A stretch of 64,000 nucleotides of DNA from Natronococcus pandeyae (GTDB taxonomy: Archaea; Halobacteriota; Halobacteria; Halobacteriales; Natrialbaceae), in contig NZ_PHNJ01000003.1 of assembly GCF_008122205.1 (NCBI RefSeq), positions 372,001-436,000 of the forward strand, in the 5' to 3' direction. Position numbers and translations under genes: made by a program. The notes beneath the pieces were generated by a model that saw only the letters and a program-made list of their open reading frames with translations, had not been told where the DNA came from and did not search any database. Positions 25,188-35,972 of the stretch are shown in pieces; position 1 is the first letter of the stretch; each line of letters opens with the position of its first letter.

Positions 25188-25272
25188 TGCGCGGGACCGG
25201 ATTCGAACCGGCGGACCCCTACGGGACAGCGTCCTAAGCGCTGCGCCGTTGGCCTGGCTTGGCTACCCGCGC
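25188..25272 (-). tRNA. tRNA-Leu (UAG)
   Basis: The minus strand folds as an 85-nt class II tRNA. The acceptor GCGCGGG pairs with CCCGCGC, with A as discriminator. The anticodon arm is CAGCG-CTTAGGA-CGCTG, giving anticodon UAG (Leu CUA codons). A long variable arm TCCCGTAGGGGTCC follows, and the T arm is CCGGTTCGAATCCGG. No CCA is encoded. An AT-rich TTCTTACTC lies about 30 bp upstream as a possible promoter. Confidence 0.95.
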
Positions 25273-25318
25273 TCGTCCCTCGCTTGTCACGAATCGAGTA
25301 AGAAGCTGTCGATCCGAC

Positions 25319-25492
25319 TCACTCGTGTTTCACCGGCTCCTCGGGCGACCAGTCTGGTGGGACGATAAAGGTGACGTGTTCCGAATCGCGAAGCTGGTGG
25401 AGTTCAGCCGCCTGTTCGGCTAGCGACCGATCTCGGTACGGCATCTCGAGGCCGCAACCGGTACACACCAGCTTGCATGTTGGTTCCTTCAT
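25319..25492 (-). CDS. Small CxxC zinc-finger-like protein, hypothetical
   Basis: From the ATG at 25492 this 57-residue protein begins MKEPTCKLVCTGCGLEMPYR and ends PDWSPEEPVKHE. Cys-Val-Cys-Thr-Gly-Cys spacing gives up to three or four possible metal ligands in the N-terminal half; the C-terminal half has a helix (AEQAAELHQLRDSE). It resembles small haloarchaeal zinc-finger proteins of unknown role. An upstream in-frame ATG at 25534 is less likely. Confidence 0.5.
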   Translation of the reverse strand: MKEPTCKLVCTGCGLEMPYRDRSLAEQAAELHQLRDSEHVTFIVPPDWSPEEPVKHE

Positions 25493-25746
25493 GATAACGT
25501 GAACCGCCAGCCCCGACGGAGCGACGGACGTCAATGCAGGAATTGGTGGTTTGGGGCTTTAGTAGTTGTATCCTAGTGAAATCGCGGGTGAACGGCCGGT
25601 TTGCTGAGTCGTTCGTAGCTGAATGTTGTCGTTCCTAGCCCAGTATTGGCCGGCGAGACGATCGAATCGGCCTTCGATTACTGGCTCGCGTTCGAGACAC
25701 TGACGCGGACCGTGGATTTATTTCGGATGGAGCGATACCTCGACGT
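25493..25746. other. Intergenic region
   Basis: No gene is supported in these 254 bp. The last 40 bp contain GGATTTATTTCGG, a TATA-like stretch about 30 bp before the TFIIB-like gene. Confidence 0.3.
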
Positions 25747-26055
25747 ATGCACAGCGCCCGGGATCGCATCGAGTACGAATCCTGGCTCGAGAAACTCGAG
25801 CAGGCTGCCGACCGGCTGGAGCTGTCGAGCGAGGCACGATCGTGCGCCACGGAACTCTTCCTGACGGACGTCCCAGAGGCTGACCGGTCGAAGCAGGCAC
25901 TGCTCGCGGCCAGCCTCTACGCCGGTTCGCTCGTCGCCGGCGACGGTCGAACACAGGGTGCGGTCGCAGACGCCGCAGACGTCTCTCGACTCTCGATTCA
26001 GTCACGGTGGAAAACCCTGCTCGAGGACGCTGGACTCGAGCCGCCGCGCTGGTAA
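25747..26055 (+). CDS. TFIIB-like single-cyclin-domain protein
   Basis: This 102-residue protein has a helical fold with AADRLELSSEARSCATELFL, KQALLAASLYAGSLVAGDGR and QGAVADAADVSRLSIQSRWK. It resembles one cyclin repeat of archaeal TFB, especially the C-terminal helix-turn-helix that reads the BRE. It lacks a zinc ribbon and a B-reader, so it cannot act as a complete TFB; it may be a DNA-binding regulator. It is distinct from the full TFB at 929-1903. Confidence 0.7.
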   Translation: MHSARDRIEYESWLEKLEQAADRLELSSEARSCATELFLTDVPEADRSKQALLAASLYAGSLVAGDGRTQGAVADAADVSRLSIQSRWKTLLEDAGLEPPRW

Positions 26056-26193
26056 CCGTTTCAGCGAGGCATTCCGATCCTGACTCCGCGTAAGTGTACG
26101 ATACGTGGACGAAAACAGTGCCGGCGTCCGTAAACGTGACCACAAGCTGGCAGTCAGGGTGAACGAACAGTGACTGATGAACCGTTCAGTCGA

Positions 26194-26688
26194 TCAGTCG
26201 GGGTCCTGTCGACCCGTTTCGACGTCCGCCTCGAGAACCGTTCCGTGCTCGTCGATCTCGCCGTTGACGATTCGGGTACTCGAGATGATGTCGTCGTCGT
26301 CGGCGAGGACGTGCGGAACGACGACGATCTCGAGGGGGTCGTGGCCGCGTTCGTGGCGAATCTCGTTGATACGCTTGCCGCCCTCGATGGTCTCCGGTGA
26401 GACGACCAGATACTCGAACTGTGGCTCCGTCGCGATTCCGGTCGGCTCCTCCAGCGGCCGAATCTCGAACTCGCGGTCGTGTTCGATCGCGAGTGGCTCG
26501 AGTTCGTCCTCGAGAGCCTGCGTTCGTTCGTCGAACGATTTGACGTGTCGATCGACGTGGCGAGTCTGTGGTGCGAGTTCGTCGGTCGTCAGTCCCACGG
26601 TCACGTCTCCGAGTTCGAACGCCCGTTCGAACAGCCGACGGTGGCCGTCGTGGACGGGGTCGAACGTCCCACCAAGCGCGACGTCCAT
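26194..26688 (-). CDS. coaD: Archaeal phosphopantetheine adenylyltransferase (PPAT)
   Basis: This 164-residue cytidylyltransferase-like protein starts MDVALGGTFDPVHDGHRRLF. The nucleotide-binding TFDPVHDGH and the terminal ISSTRI motif are diagnostic, and LTTDELAPQTRHVDRHVKSF is the archaeal variant. It transfers AMP from ATP to 4'-phosphopantetheine in CoA synthesis. The gene is divergent from the malic enzyme, with about 140 bp between starts, and convergent with the TFIIB-like gene. Confidence 0.9.
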   Translation of the reverse strand: MDVALGGTFDPVHDGHRRLFERAFELGDVTVGLTTDELAPQTRHVDRHVKSFDERTQALEDELEPLAIEHDREFEIRPLEEPTGIATEPQFEYLVVSPETIEGGKRINEIRHERGHDPLEIVVVPHVLADDDDIISSTRIVNGEIDEHGTVLEADVETGRQDPD

Positions 26689-26827
26689 ACCCCACCTCAC
26701 TGGCGCGGTGCGTATAAAACGGTCGACTCCGTGAACGCGATTGGCCGTTACGTCTGAACGACTATTTCGACAGGCGTCGAACCCCTCTTTCACATTGTTT
26801 TTAGTGTCCCCCCACAGTGCCATCGGT

Positions 26828-29083
<2,256 letters not shown>

Positions 29084-29179
29084 CGACCGACCGCTTTCGA
29101 GTCGAACTGTCACGCGAGTGGACGTACATCGGATCGCTTTTGTCGGCTCACTGCTCGAGTTCCACCAGAGTCTCGCCGC

Positions 29180-30595
29180 ATGTCAGACGAATCTCGAACC
29201 TCCCGATCCGCCGACGACGGTCGCGTCCGTCGACAGTTTCTCCGCGCGGCCGGCGTCGCTGCAGCCACGGGCCTCGCCGGCTGTACCTTCTGGGAACCGA
29301 CGGACGACGAATCCGGATCCGACGGGACGTCCTCCCAGACAGACGATGTCGCCGACAGCGTCTCGGAGTACGCGACGCATCCGGACGACGACGTAACGAT
29401 GTTCCGTCGCGGACTGCGCCGACTCGGCTACTTCCCGGAGGAGACCGTTCCGGACGCCGTCAGCGTCAACTGGTCGTTCCCGATCAACAACGTCGGCCAC
29501 GCCGCGGCGAAGTCGAGTCCGCTCCCGACGCCCGACGGGGAGACGATCGTGATCGCGGGCGATACGGGCTGGGTCCACGCCGTCGAACCTGCGGGCGAGC
29601 TACGCTGGGCGACCAAGACCGGCGCGACCGACCTCGGCTTTCACGGTTCGCCGGCCATCGTCGACGGGACCGCCTATATCGGCGGCTACGACGGCGACAT
29701 GTACGCAATCGACGTCGAGACCGGCGATATCGTCTGGCGAACGCGATCTCACGAACTCGAGGATACCCTGGCGATCGGCTCGAGTCCCGTCTACTACGAC
29801 GGTACGCTCTACGTCATCGCCGAGTACGGCAGTCCCTCCTCTGGCGCGCTCTGGACGTTCGACGCCGAAACCGGCGAGCCGACCTGGAGCGACGACCGCA
29901 TCTGGGGCCAGCCCCATCCCTCGCCGACGGTCGACCTCGAGACGGGTCGAATCTGTGCCGGCTCGAACGACGGCGTCGTCTACTGCTGGGAGTTTCCATC
30001 CCTCGAGTTTGCCTGGGAGTACCAGACCGGCGGCGAGGACGGCCCCGACGGCGAGTCGAAAGCCGACGGCGAGTTCAACCTCGGCGCGGAGATCAAGGGA
30101 ACGATCGCGGCCCACGACGGCTACGGCTACGTCGGCTCGTGGGACGAGCGCTTCCACTGTATCGATCTCGAGGACGGCTCCGAGGAGTGGACCTTCGAGT
30201 TCGGGAACCGATCCATGGCCAACCCCGCGCTGGATCCCGAAGAAGACGTCGTCTACACCGGGAGCAACGACGATCACGTCTACGCCCTCGACTGCGACAC
30301 CGGCGAAGAGCTGTGGTCGACGGACGTCAACGGATCGATAATCGGTGCGGTGACGGCCACGGCCGAGACGATTCTCGTCGGCTCCTACGATACGCACCTG
30401 TACGCGCTGGACAAGGAGACCGGCGACCGCCGCTGGCGGGTCGAGAACCGCGGCCACGTCTCGAGCGCGCCGGTTCCACACGACGGGCGGATCTACTACG
30501 CCGAGCGCGGCGTCTTCTCGAACTACTGGGACGACGACGAGGAGACGATTCTCGAAGAGCCGGGTCACGCGTACTGTCTCGTCGAGGACGAGTGA
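29180..30595 (+). CDS. PQQ-binding-like beta-propeller lipoprotein
   Basis: This 471-residue protein has a Tat-type lipoprotein signal (VRRQFLRAAGVAAATGLAGC), giving a lipid-anchored extracellular protein. An acidic linker follows, then seven or eight propeller blades with repeated signatures such as VDGTAYIGGYDGDMYAIDVE and DVVYTGSNDDHVYALDCDTG. The family often binds nothing recognisable and may scaffold or bind quinones or cofactors; no dehydrogenase motif is evident. It is separated from the malic enzyme by about 95 bp. Confidence 0.85.
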   Translation: MSDESRTSRSADDGRVRRQFLRAAGVAAATGLAGCTFWEPTDDESGSDGTSSQTDDVADSVSEYATHPDDDVTMFRRGLRRLGYFPEETVPDAVSVNWSFPINNVGHAAAKSSPLPTPDGETIVIAGDTGWVHAVEPAGELRWATKTGATDLGFHGSPAIVDGTAYIGGYDGDMYAIDVETGDIVWRTRSHELEDTLAIGSSPVYYDGTLYVIAEYGSPSSGALWTFDAETGEPTWSDDRIWGQPHPSPTVDLETGRICAGSNDGVVYCWEFPSLEFAWEYQTGGEDGPDGESKADGEFNLGAEIKGTIAAHDGYGYVGSWDERFHCIDLEDGSEEWTFEFGNRSMANPALDPEEDVVYTGSNDDHVYALDCDTGEELWSTDVNGSIIGAVTATAETILVGSYDTHLYALDKETGDRRWRVENRGHVSSAPVPHDGRIYYAERGVFSNYWDDDEETILEEPGHAYCLVEDE

Positions 30596-30674
30596 GCTGA
30601 GCAACTCGTGAGTAGTACCGCGAACGAACGCAGTGAGTGAGCGGCGCTTTTTTGGTCGAGATTCTTTGCGCCAG

Positions 30675-30810
30675 CGCGGGACCGGAGGTCCCGCGAGCCG
30701 TGCGAATAGTGCGAGACCGAAGTCTCGCATACCGTGCGAACGGACGCTATGCGTCCGTGAGCAGGGGGCGCGTAGCGCCCGTGAGCAGAGAGGGTGAGCG
30801 AAGCGAACCC
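30675..30810 (+). repeat. Serial GC-rich hairpin modules (dispersed repeat family)
   Basis: Five successive stem-loops are visible. 30675-30695: stem CGCGGGACC with loop GGA. 30710-30729: TGCGAGAC with loop CGAA. 30740-30758: ACGGACGC with loop TAT. 30766-30780: GGGCGC with loop GTA. 30792-30810: GGGT...ACCC with inner GAGCGAAGCGA. The first three recur, in reverse orientation and with compensatory stem changes, at 63871-63955. The 30596-30872 interval holds these and no gene. Confidence 0.85.
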
Positions 30811-30872
30811 GAGTGTAAAAAAGGTCGGTGGGAAAGCGTGCATTCAAGTATCCGCCAGAACGTTATCCGAGT

Positions 30873-31244
30873 ATGCAAAACCAGGGCAACTCGACGCGCA
30901 AGCGAACCGGAGGCCGACTGAAGAACGTCCGAAAGCGCCGAAAGTCCGAACTCGGCCGACTGCCGACGGAGACACAGGTCGGCGAGCCCCGCTTCCGGAC
31001 CGTCGACGTCCGCGGTAACGACACGAAGACCCGCGCACTCGCGACCAACGTGGCGAGCGTCAACGAGGGTGCCGAGACGATCACTGCGGCGATCGAAGAC
31101 GTCGTCGAGAACGACGCCAACCCGAACTACGTCCGCCGGAACATCATCACGAAGGGCGCAGTTATCGAAACGTCCGAAGGGAAGGCACGCGTCACGTCTC
31201 GACCCGGCCAGAACGGCCAGGTCAACGCCGTTCTTCTCGAATAA
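30873..31244 (+). CDS. rps8e: Ribosomal protein eS8
   Basis: This 123-residue protein begins MQNQGNSTRKRTGGRLKNVR, the characteristic start of archaeal eS8, and ends RPGQNGQVNAVLLE. The segment DVRGNDTKTRALATNVASVN and NPNYVRRNIITKGAVIETSE are family-specific. It is part of the small ribosomal subunit. The gene stands alone here, immediately after the hairpin repeat array; a TATA-like GTAAAAAAGG is about 55 bp upstream. Confidence 0.96.
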   Translation: MQNQGNSTRKRTGGRLKNVRKRRKSELGRLPTETQVGEPRFRTVDVRGNDTKTRALATNVASVNEGAETITAAIEDVVENDANPNYVRRNIITKGAVIETSEGKARVTSRPGQNGQVNAVLLE

Positions 31245-31319
31245 CAGTCTACTACTGACGAACCGTTTTCGACCGCTTCGTCGCTCTCGGAGCGATAGCG
31301 CCGCGGATCGTCGACCCGG

Positions 31320-31550
31320 TCAGCGGCGGTCGTCGAGATCGACGAACGCGCTCGCGTTCGCAGTTAGCCACGCCGTGAGCCGCCGATCGTCCGCACCGTC
31401 GGCCGGATAGATCGTCCGCCGATCCGGTCGTGTCTCGTACTCGACGACGGCGGCCTCGAGCGCCGCCGGTGGAGCTGTGGATTCGGAGTCGGTGGAAGCG
31501 GTCCGTCTCGCTCGAATCGGTCCGTCGTCGCCGCTGGAGCGTCCATCCAT
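31320..31550 (-). CDS. DUF7511-like small haloarchaeal protein
   Basis: From the ATG at 31550 this is a 76-residue protein (alternative ATG 31574) with a conserved C-terminal half: VVEYETRPDRRTIYPADGAD and TAWLTANASAFVDLDDRR. I recall this pattern, VEYE ... TIYPADADG ... WLTA ... FVDL, as the haloarchaeal DUF7511 family, which is small and uncharacterised. It is convergent with the eS8 gene. Confidence 0.6.
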   Translation of the reverse strand: MDGRSSGDDGPIRARRTASTDSESTAPPAALEAAVVEYETRPDRRTIYPADGADDRRLTAWLTANASAFVDLDDRR

Positions 31551-31711
31551 GATCGATCTGGCACTGGGTGCCACGCGTCGTTCGACGAGCGGTCGCGAAA
31601 AGACGGTTGCTAGTTGTGGTATTGAGCCGTCAGTACCGCTCCTCTCCGCTCGGGAGTCACGACCGACGCGGATCGAAACTCGGAGTCGACTTCGGCGGGC
31701 GGCCCGACGGT

Positions 31712-32707
31712 TCAGGGTCGCGGTGCGGCCTTCTGGAGTGCCGTCTCGGCGATGTTGCCGCCGTAGTCGGCGCTCCGGGAGAGCGAGTCGACGATCAGCC
31801 CCAGCGACTGGGCCTGGACGGGTTCGAGGTCGCGCAGTTTGTCGTCGATCTCGCGGGTGTGTTGGTCGATCTCGAGGACCGCCTCACGGGCGGCATGGCC
31901 GAATCGGTTGGCCTCGTCGGCCTCGTCGGCGAACAGCGCGTCCATCGACTTCTCGAGGATGTCGAAGGCGTCCTCGTGGAGCGCGACGAGTCCCTCGGCG
32001 ACGGGCTCCGGGATCTCCTCGAGTTTGAGCGCGAGATTGCTTATTTTGGCGGCGTGGTCGGCGACGCGCTCGAGTTGGCGAGCGCTCGAGTGGTAGTCGA
32101 AACAGTCCTCGCGAGGAACGCCCAGTTCCTCGGCGGCCCGCGGCGAGCGAAGCGTCGCCCGGAAAATCCTGGAGACGACGAGCCAGAGCCGGTCGACGTC
32201 GTCGTCGCGCTCGATGACGTCGTGGGCGATGTCGTCGTCGTTCTCGATCAGCGCGATGACGGCGTCCTCGAGCATCGACTGGGCGATCAGGCGCATCCGG
32301 GAGACGGCGTTGACGATCGACAGCTCCGAGGAGTCGAGCAGGTCCTGGATGACGACGCTGTCGGTCGTCTCCTCCAAGACCTCGACGCCGACGAGACTCT
32401 GCGTGGCGTCGCGGATCGCTCGGCGCTGGTCGGTCGTGATGCGGGTCGCCTCGAGGCGGATGATGTCGAAGCCGCTGACGTACATCGTCATCACCGCACG
32501 GGTGAGTCGTTCCCCCTCGAGATCCGAGACGTCGAGGGTCCCCTCCTGGCGATCCGTCTCGCTGGCCGGTGTGAGCAACAGCGAGTCGTCCTCCGGATAA
32601 CACTCGACGGTCGTGCCGGCGCTGACGCCGTTTTCGGTCGCCCAGGTCTTCGGAAGCGAGACGGTGTACGTAGAGCCGCCCGTCACCTGGACCTTGCGGG
32701 TCTCCAT
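31712..32707 (-). CDS. phoU: AbrB-PhoU phosphate-uptake regulator
   Basis: This 331-residue protein has an N-terminal SpoVT/AbrB-type DNA-binding fold (METRKVQVTGGSTYTVSLPK, TWATENGVSAGTTVECYP) and two PhoU-like helical repeats (about 110-205 and 220-325, with RQLERVADHAAKISNLALKL). It is expected to sense phosphate status through the Pst transporter and regulate Pst promoters. It is divergent from pstS, with about 200 bp between starts, and has a CTCTATAGAG palindrome in its promoter. A second, DNA-binding-free phoU lies at 39149. Confidence 0.88.
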   Translation of the reverse strand: METRKVQVTGGSTYTVSLPKTWATENGVSAGTTVECYPEDDSLLLTPASETDRQEGTLDVSDLEGERLTRAVMTMYVSGFDIIRLEATRITTDQRRAIRDATQSLVGVEVLEETTDSVVIQDLLDSSELSIVNAVSRMRLIAQSMLEDAVIALIENDDDIAHDVIERDDDVDRLWLVVSRIFRATLRSPRAAEELGVPREDCFDYHSSARQLERVADHAAKISNLALKLEEIPEPVAEGLVALHEDAFDILEKSMDALFADEADEANRFGHAAREAVLEIDQHTREIDDKLRDLEPVQAQSLGLIVDSLSRSADYGGNIAETALQKAAPRP

Positions 32708-32744
32708 ACACGCGATTTCGACCGAGTGCGTATAAATTCCACCA

Positions 32745-32754
32745 CTCTATAGAG
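32745..32754 (-). promoter_or_regulatory. CTCTATAGAG palindrome upstream of the AbrB-PhoU gene
   Basis: A perfect 10-bp palindrome CTCTATAGAG lies about 40 bp upstream of the start at 32707. On the minus strand it precedes a TATA-like AATTTATACGC (32729-32739). Variants occur at 32893-32901 (pstS) and 35919-35928 (pstB), so it may be part of a common phosphate-response site. Confidence 0.45.
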
Positions 32755-32855
32755 CTGGTAACGAACACGCGATCCTCGAGACCGGATTTCTCGGGCGATC
32801 TCTCTCCCGTGTAGACGGATCCCGGCACACTGGGAACTGGTGTCGAACATAGGGA

Positions 32856-32901
32856 TATATAGAGAACATAGTAGGGTACTTAGACGGGATCTTCTATAGA
32901 G
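32856..32901 (+). promoter_or_regulatory. pstS promoter with phosphate-box candidate
   Basis: The 28-bp segment 32856-32883 (begins TATATAGAGAACATAGTAGG) matches 24 of 28 positions with 35921-35948 upstream of pstB. A second motif TCTATAGAG lies at 32893-32901, eight bases before the start codon. P-boxes with TATA-like repeats have been reported upstream of pst operons in Halobacterium; this looks like the same class of element, encompassing the core promoter. Confidence 0.6.
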
Positions 32902-32908
32902 TGAACTG

Positions 32909-33883
32909 ATGGGAAACGACCCGGGATCTGGTTCTGATGGCGCGCTCTCGCGCCGTCACGTGCTGCTCGGTACCGTCGGGGCGGGGCTGACGGGACTGTC
33001 CGGCTGTCTCGTTCGCGGCCAGGATAGCGGTCTCGAGGGGGAGATCGTTATCGACGGATCGAACACCCTGCTCCCCAACAGTGCCGCGGTCGCGAGGCGA
33101 TTTCAGTGGGAGAACAATCAAGTGCGCGTCTCGGTCAGTGGCTCCGGAACGGGCGCTGGCTTCCAGAGTCTCTGCCGGGACGAGATCGACCTCAGTGACG
33201 CGAGCCGGGAGATCAAAGAGACCGAGGAAGAGCTGTGTGAGGGAAACGGCGTCGAGTGGTTCGAACTCGAGGTCGTGATGGACGGGATCGCGATCATGAA
33301 GAATCCCGCAAACGACTGGTGTGAGGACCTCACGACCGACGAACTCAACGCGCTCTGGGAGAGCAGCTCCGACGTCGAGACCTGGAGCGACCTTCGCGAG
33401 GAGTGGCCCGACGAGGAGATCAGCTTCTACGGCCGGGACTCCGCCTCCGGCACGTTCGATTACTTTACCGAAGCGGTCAACGGGCAGACGGGCAACATCC
33501 GGTCGGACTACACTGGAACGGCCGACACGAACATGATCGTCCGGGGCGTCCGTGGCGATCAGTACGCCGTCGGCTTTGGCGGCGCGGGCTTCTACTACGA
33601 GAACGAGGACGACGTGGACCTGATCGCAATCGACGACGGCGACGGTCCGGTCAAACCGACCGAGGAGACGATCGAAGAGGGGACCTACACGCCGCTGTCG
33701 CGGCCGATGTACGTCTACGTCAACCTCGCCCAACTCGCTCGCGAGGAGTTCCGCGAGTTCATGCGCTTTTACCTCAGAAACACCCAGGAGACGGCTCGCG
33801 AGGTCGGCTTCTACGGAATTTCCGACGAGGTACTCGAAGAACAGCAAGACAAACTCGAGGACGAGATCGAGAGGTTCGCATGA
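32909..33883 (+). CDS. pstS: Phosphate ABC transporter substrate-binding lipoprotein PstS
   Basis: This 324-residue protein has a Tat-type lipoprotein signal (SRRHVLLGTVGAGLTGLSGC). The mature part has IDGSNTLLPNSAAVARRF, SGSGTGAGFQSLCRDEIDLS and YGRDSASGTFDYFTEAVNG, all phosphate-binding loops. It captures phosphate outside the membrane. It overlaps pstC by the ATGA arrangement. Its promoter shares a 28-bp box with pstB. Confidence 0.97.
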   Translation: MGNDPGSGSDGALSRRHVLLGTVGAGLTGLSGCLVRGQDSGLEGEIVIDGSNTLLPNSAAVARRFQWENNQVRVSVSGSGTGAGFQSLCRDEIDLSDASREIKETEEELCEGNGVEWFELEVVMDGIAIMKNPANDWCEDLTTDELNALWESSSDVETWSDLREEWPDEEISFYGRDSASGTFDYFTEAVNGQTGNIRSDYTGTADTNMIVRGVRGDQYAVGFGGAGFYYENEDDVDLIAIDDGDGPVKPTEETIEEGTYTPLSRPMYVYVNLAQLAREEFREFMRFYLRNTQETAREVGFYGISDEVLEEQQDKLEDEIERFA

Positions 33884-34893
33884 GTTCCGAGTCGATCGAT
33901 CTCTCTCGGAGCGGGAACGACGTCGGGAGCCTCGGTGATCGAATCGCTCGGTACGCGTTTTTCTCCTGTGCGTTCGTGACGGTGCTGACGACGCTCGCGA
34001 TCATCCTCGTGTTGGTCAACGGTGCCGTCGGCTTCTTCCGCGAGGCGACGCTCGTCGAGTTGCTCGGCGGAACGCTCTCGGCGGACTCGGCAGCGGGCGG
34101 CCTCGAGACCTTGCGCGAGGGGCTCGCGGTCCAGGTCACGATAACCGAGTTTCTCCTGGGAACCAACTGGTCGCCGCTGATCGAGCCGACGAGTTACGGT
34201 GTCCTCCCGCTCGTCTGGGGGACGCTCGTGGTAACCGTCGGCTCCGCGCTGGTCGCGATTCCCGTGGGGACGCTCACGGCGATCTACCTCTCGGAGTACG
34301 CCGACGAGAGCGTTCGACGCACCCTCAAGCCGATCCTCGAGATCCTCGCCGGGATCCCGACGATCGTCTACGGGTTCTTCGCGCTCTCGTTCATCACGCC
34401 GACGATCCTTCAGCCCCTCTTCCCACAGACGGGGACGTTCAACGCGGCGTCGGCGGCGATCGTCGTCGGGATCATGATCATCCCGATGGTCTCGTCGCTC
34501 TCGGAGGACGCGATGAGTTCGGTTCCAGACTCGCTTCGTAACGCCGCCTACGGACTCGGTGCGACCAAGTTCGAGGTGTCGACGCAGGTCGTCGTCCCCT
34601 CGTCGCTGTCCGGAATCCTCGCCGCATACGTCCTCGCGCTTTCGCGAGCGATCGGCGAGACGATGGCGGTCGCGCTCGCGATGGGGATGTTGCCACAGAT
34701 CACGACGAATCCGTTAGAAGAGATGCAGACGATGACGTCGTACATGGTCCAGGTCGGGATCAGCGACGTCTCGGTCGGCTCGATACAGTACCAGAGCCTC
34801 TTCGCCGTCGGCCTGACGCTGTTCGCGATAACCTTCACGATGAACGTCCTCAGTATCTGGGTTCGGTCGCAGTACCGGGAGGAGTACCAATGA
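33880..34893 (+). CDS. pstC: Phosphate ABC transporter permease PstC
   Basis: This 337-residue protein has a helix-rich membrane fold with a typical inserted extracellular loop. Landmark segments are [39 protein letters not shown] and [20 protein letters not shown], the cytoplasmic EAA-like coupling helix. It pairs with PstA to form the phosphate channel. The ATG overlaps the pstS stop, and its stop overlaps pstA by ATGA. Confidence 0.96.
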   Translation: MSSESIDLSRSGNDVGSLGDRIARYAFFSCAFVTVLTTLAIILVLVNGAVGFFREATLVELLGGTLSADSAAGGLETLREGLAVQVTITEFLLGTNWSPLIEPTSYGVLPLVWGTLVVTVGSALVAIPVGTLTAIYLSEYADESVRRTLKPILEILAGIPTIVYGFFALSFITPTILQPLFPQTGTFNAASAAIVVGIMIIPMVSSLSEDAMSSVPDSLRNAAYGLGATKFEVSTQVVVPSSLSGILAAYVLALSRAIGETMAVALAMGMLPQITTNPLEEMQTMTSYMVQVGISDVSVGSIQYQSLFAVGLTLFAITFTMNVLSIWVRSQYREEYQ

Positions 34894-35822
34894 GCGTCGA
34901 CACCGACCCGGAGTTCGACTTCAGCGGGTCAGCGATCGAGCGCAAGCGACTCTACGGGAAGCTCTTCCTCGGACTGTGCATCTCCGCGGCGATGGTCGGC
35001 ATCGTCGCCCTGATCGCTCTACTCGCAGACGTCCTCTACGAGGCCTGGGGCTGGGTCACCTGGGAGTTCCTTACCTATCCACCCTCGCAGGTCCCGGATC
35101 ACTTCATTCCCGGGAACTACGGCGACCTGGATACCGGGCCGGCCGGCATCTACCCGGCGATCATCGGCTCGATCTACCTGATCGTGCTGACCGCGATCTT
35201 CACGCTGTTCCTGGGTGTCGGTGCGGCGATCTACCTCGAGGAGTACGCGCCGGACACCCGTCTCACGCAGTTCATCGAGGCGAACATCGCGAACCTCGCC
35301 GGTGTGCCGTCGATCGTTTACGGGCTGCTCGGCCTCGCAATGTTCGTTCGGGCACTCCAGACCGGTGCGAGCCTGATCGCAGGCGCGCTGACGCTGACGC
35401 TGTTGATCCTCCCGATCGTCATCGTCGCCTCCCAGGAGGCGCTCAAGGCGGTGCCGGACTCGATGCGCCAGGCGTCCTACGGCACCGGTGCGACGAAGTG
35501 GCAGACGATCCGCAACGTCGTGTTGCCCGAGGCGATCCCGGGGATTATGACGGGCATCATCCTCTCGCTCTCGCGGGCGATCGGCGAGACGGCGCCGATC
35601 CTGATGGTCGGCGCAGCGGCGTCGATGTTCACGCCGCCGCAACTGACCGATCCGACCGGCGCCTTCAGCGCGATGCCGACGACGATCTTCGACTGGATCA
35701 CGCTTCCCGACGAGGCGTTCCAGCACGTCGCCGCAGCGGGGATCGTCGTACTGTTGACGATCCTGCTACTGATGAACGCGACAGCGATCCTCATCAGGAA
35801 CAAGTACGACCGGCGAGCGTAA
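34890..35822 (+). CDS. pstA: Phosphate ABC transporter permease PstA
   Basis: This 310-residue permease carries [40 protein letters not shown] and [20 protein letters not shown], the PstA-type coupling segment. Six membrane helices are visible. It starts inside the pstC stop (ATGA), so translation is coupled. The gene is followed by a 150-bp gap that contains a separate promoter for pstB, an unusual break in a pst operon. Confidence 0.96.
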   Translation: MSVDTDPEFDFSGSAIERKRLYGKLFLGLCISAAMVGIVALIALLADVLYEAWGWVTWEFLTYPPSQVPDHFIPGNYGDLDTGPAGIYPAIIGSIYLIVLTAIFTLFLGVGAAIYLEEYAPDTRLTQFIEANIANLAGVPSIVYGLLGLAMFVRALQTGASLIAGALTLTLLILPIVIVASQEALKAVPDSMRQASYGTGATKWQTIRNVVLPEAIPGIMTGIILSLSRAIGETAPILMVGAAASMFTPPQLTDPTGAFSAMPTTIFDWITLPDEAFQHVAAAGIVVLLTILLLMNATAILIRNKYDRRA

Positions 35823-35910
35823 CCCCACGTCTCCGTATTTCCGACCGATTCTACGGTCCCACCCGGTTCACGTGATTTCTGAGCCAGCGCCGGTCGGCTG
35901 ACCGTCTGTG

Positions 35911-35948
35911 ACTATAGCTCTATATAGAAGACATAGTATGGTATTTAG
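35911..35948 (+). promoter_or_regulatory. pstB promoter with phosphate-box candidate
   Basis: The segment 35921-35948 (begins TATATAGAAGACATAGTATG) aligns at 24 of 28 positions with the pstS-upstream element. The adjoining CTCTATATAGA repeats the motif seen at the AbrB-PhoU gene. The start codon follows 25 bp later. Thus pstB appears to be co-regulated with pstSCA from its own promoter. Confidence 0.6.
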
Positions 35949-35972
35949 GCACCACGTTCGTCGATCGACGTA

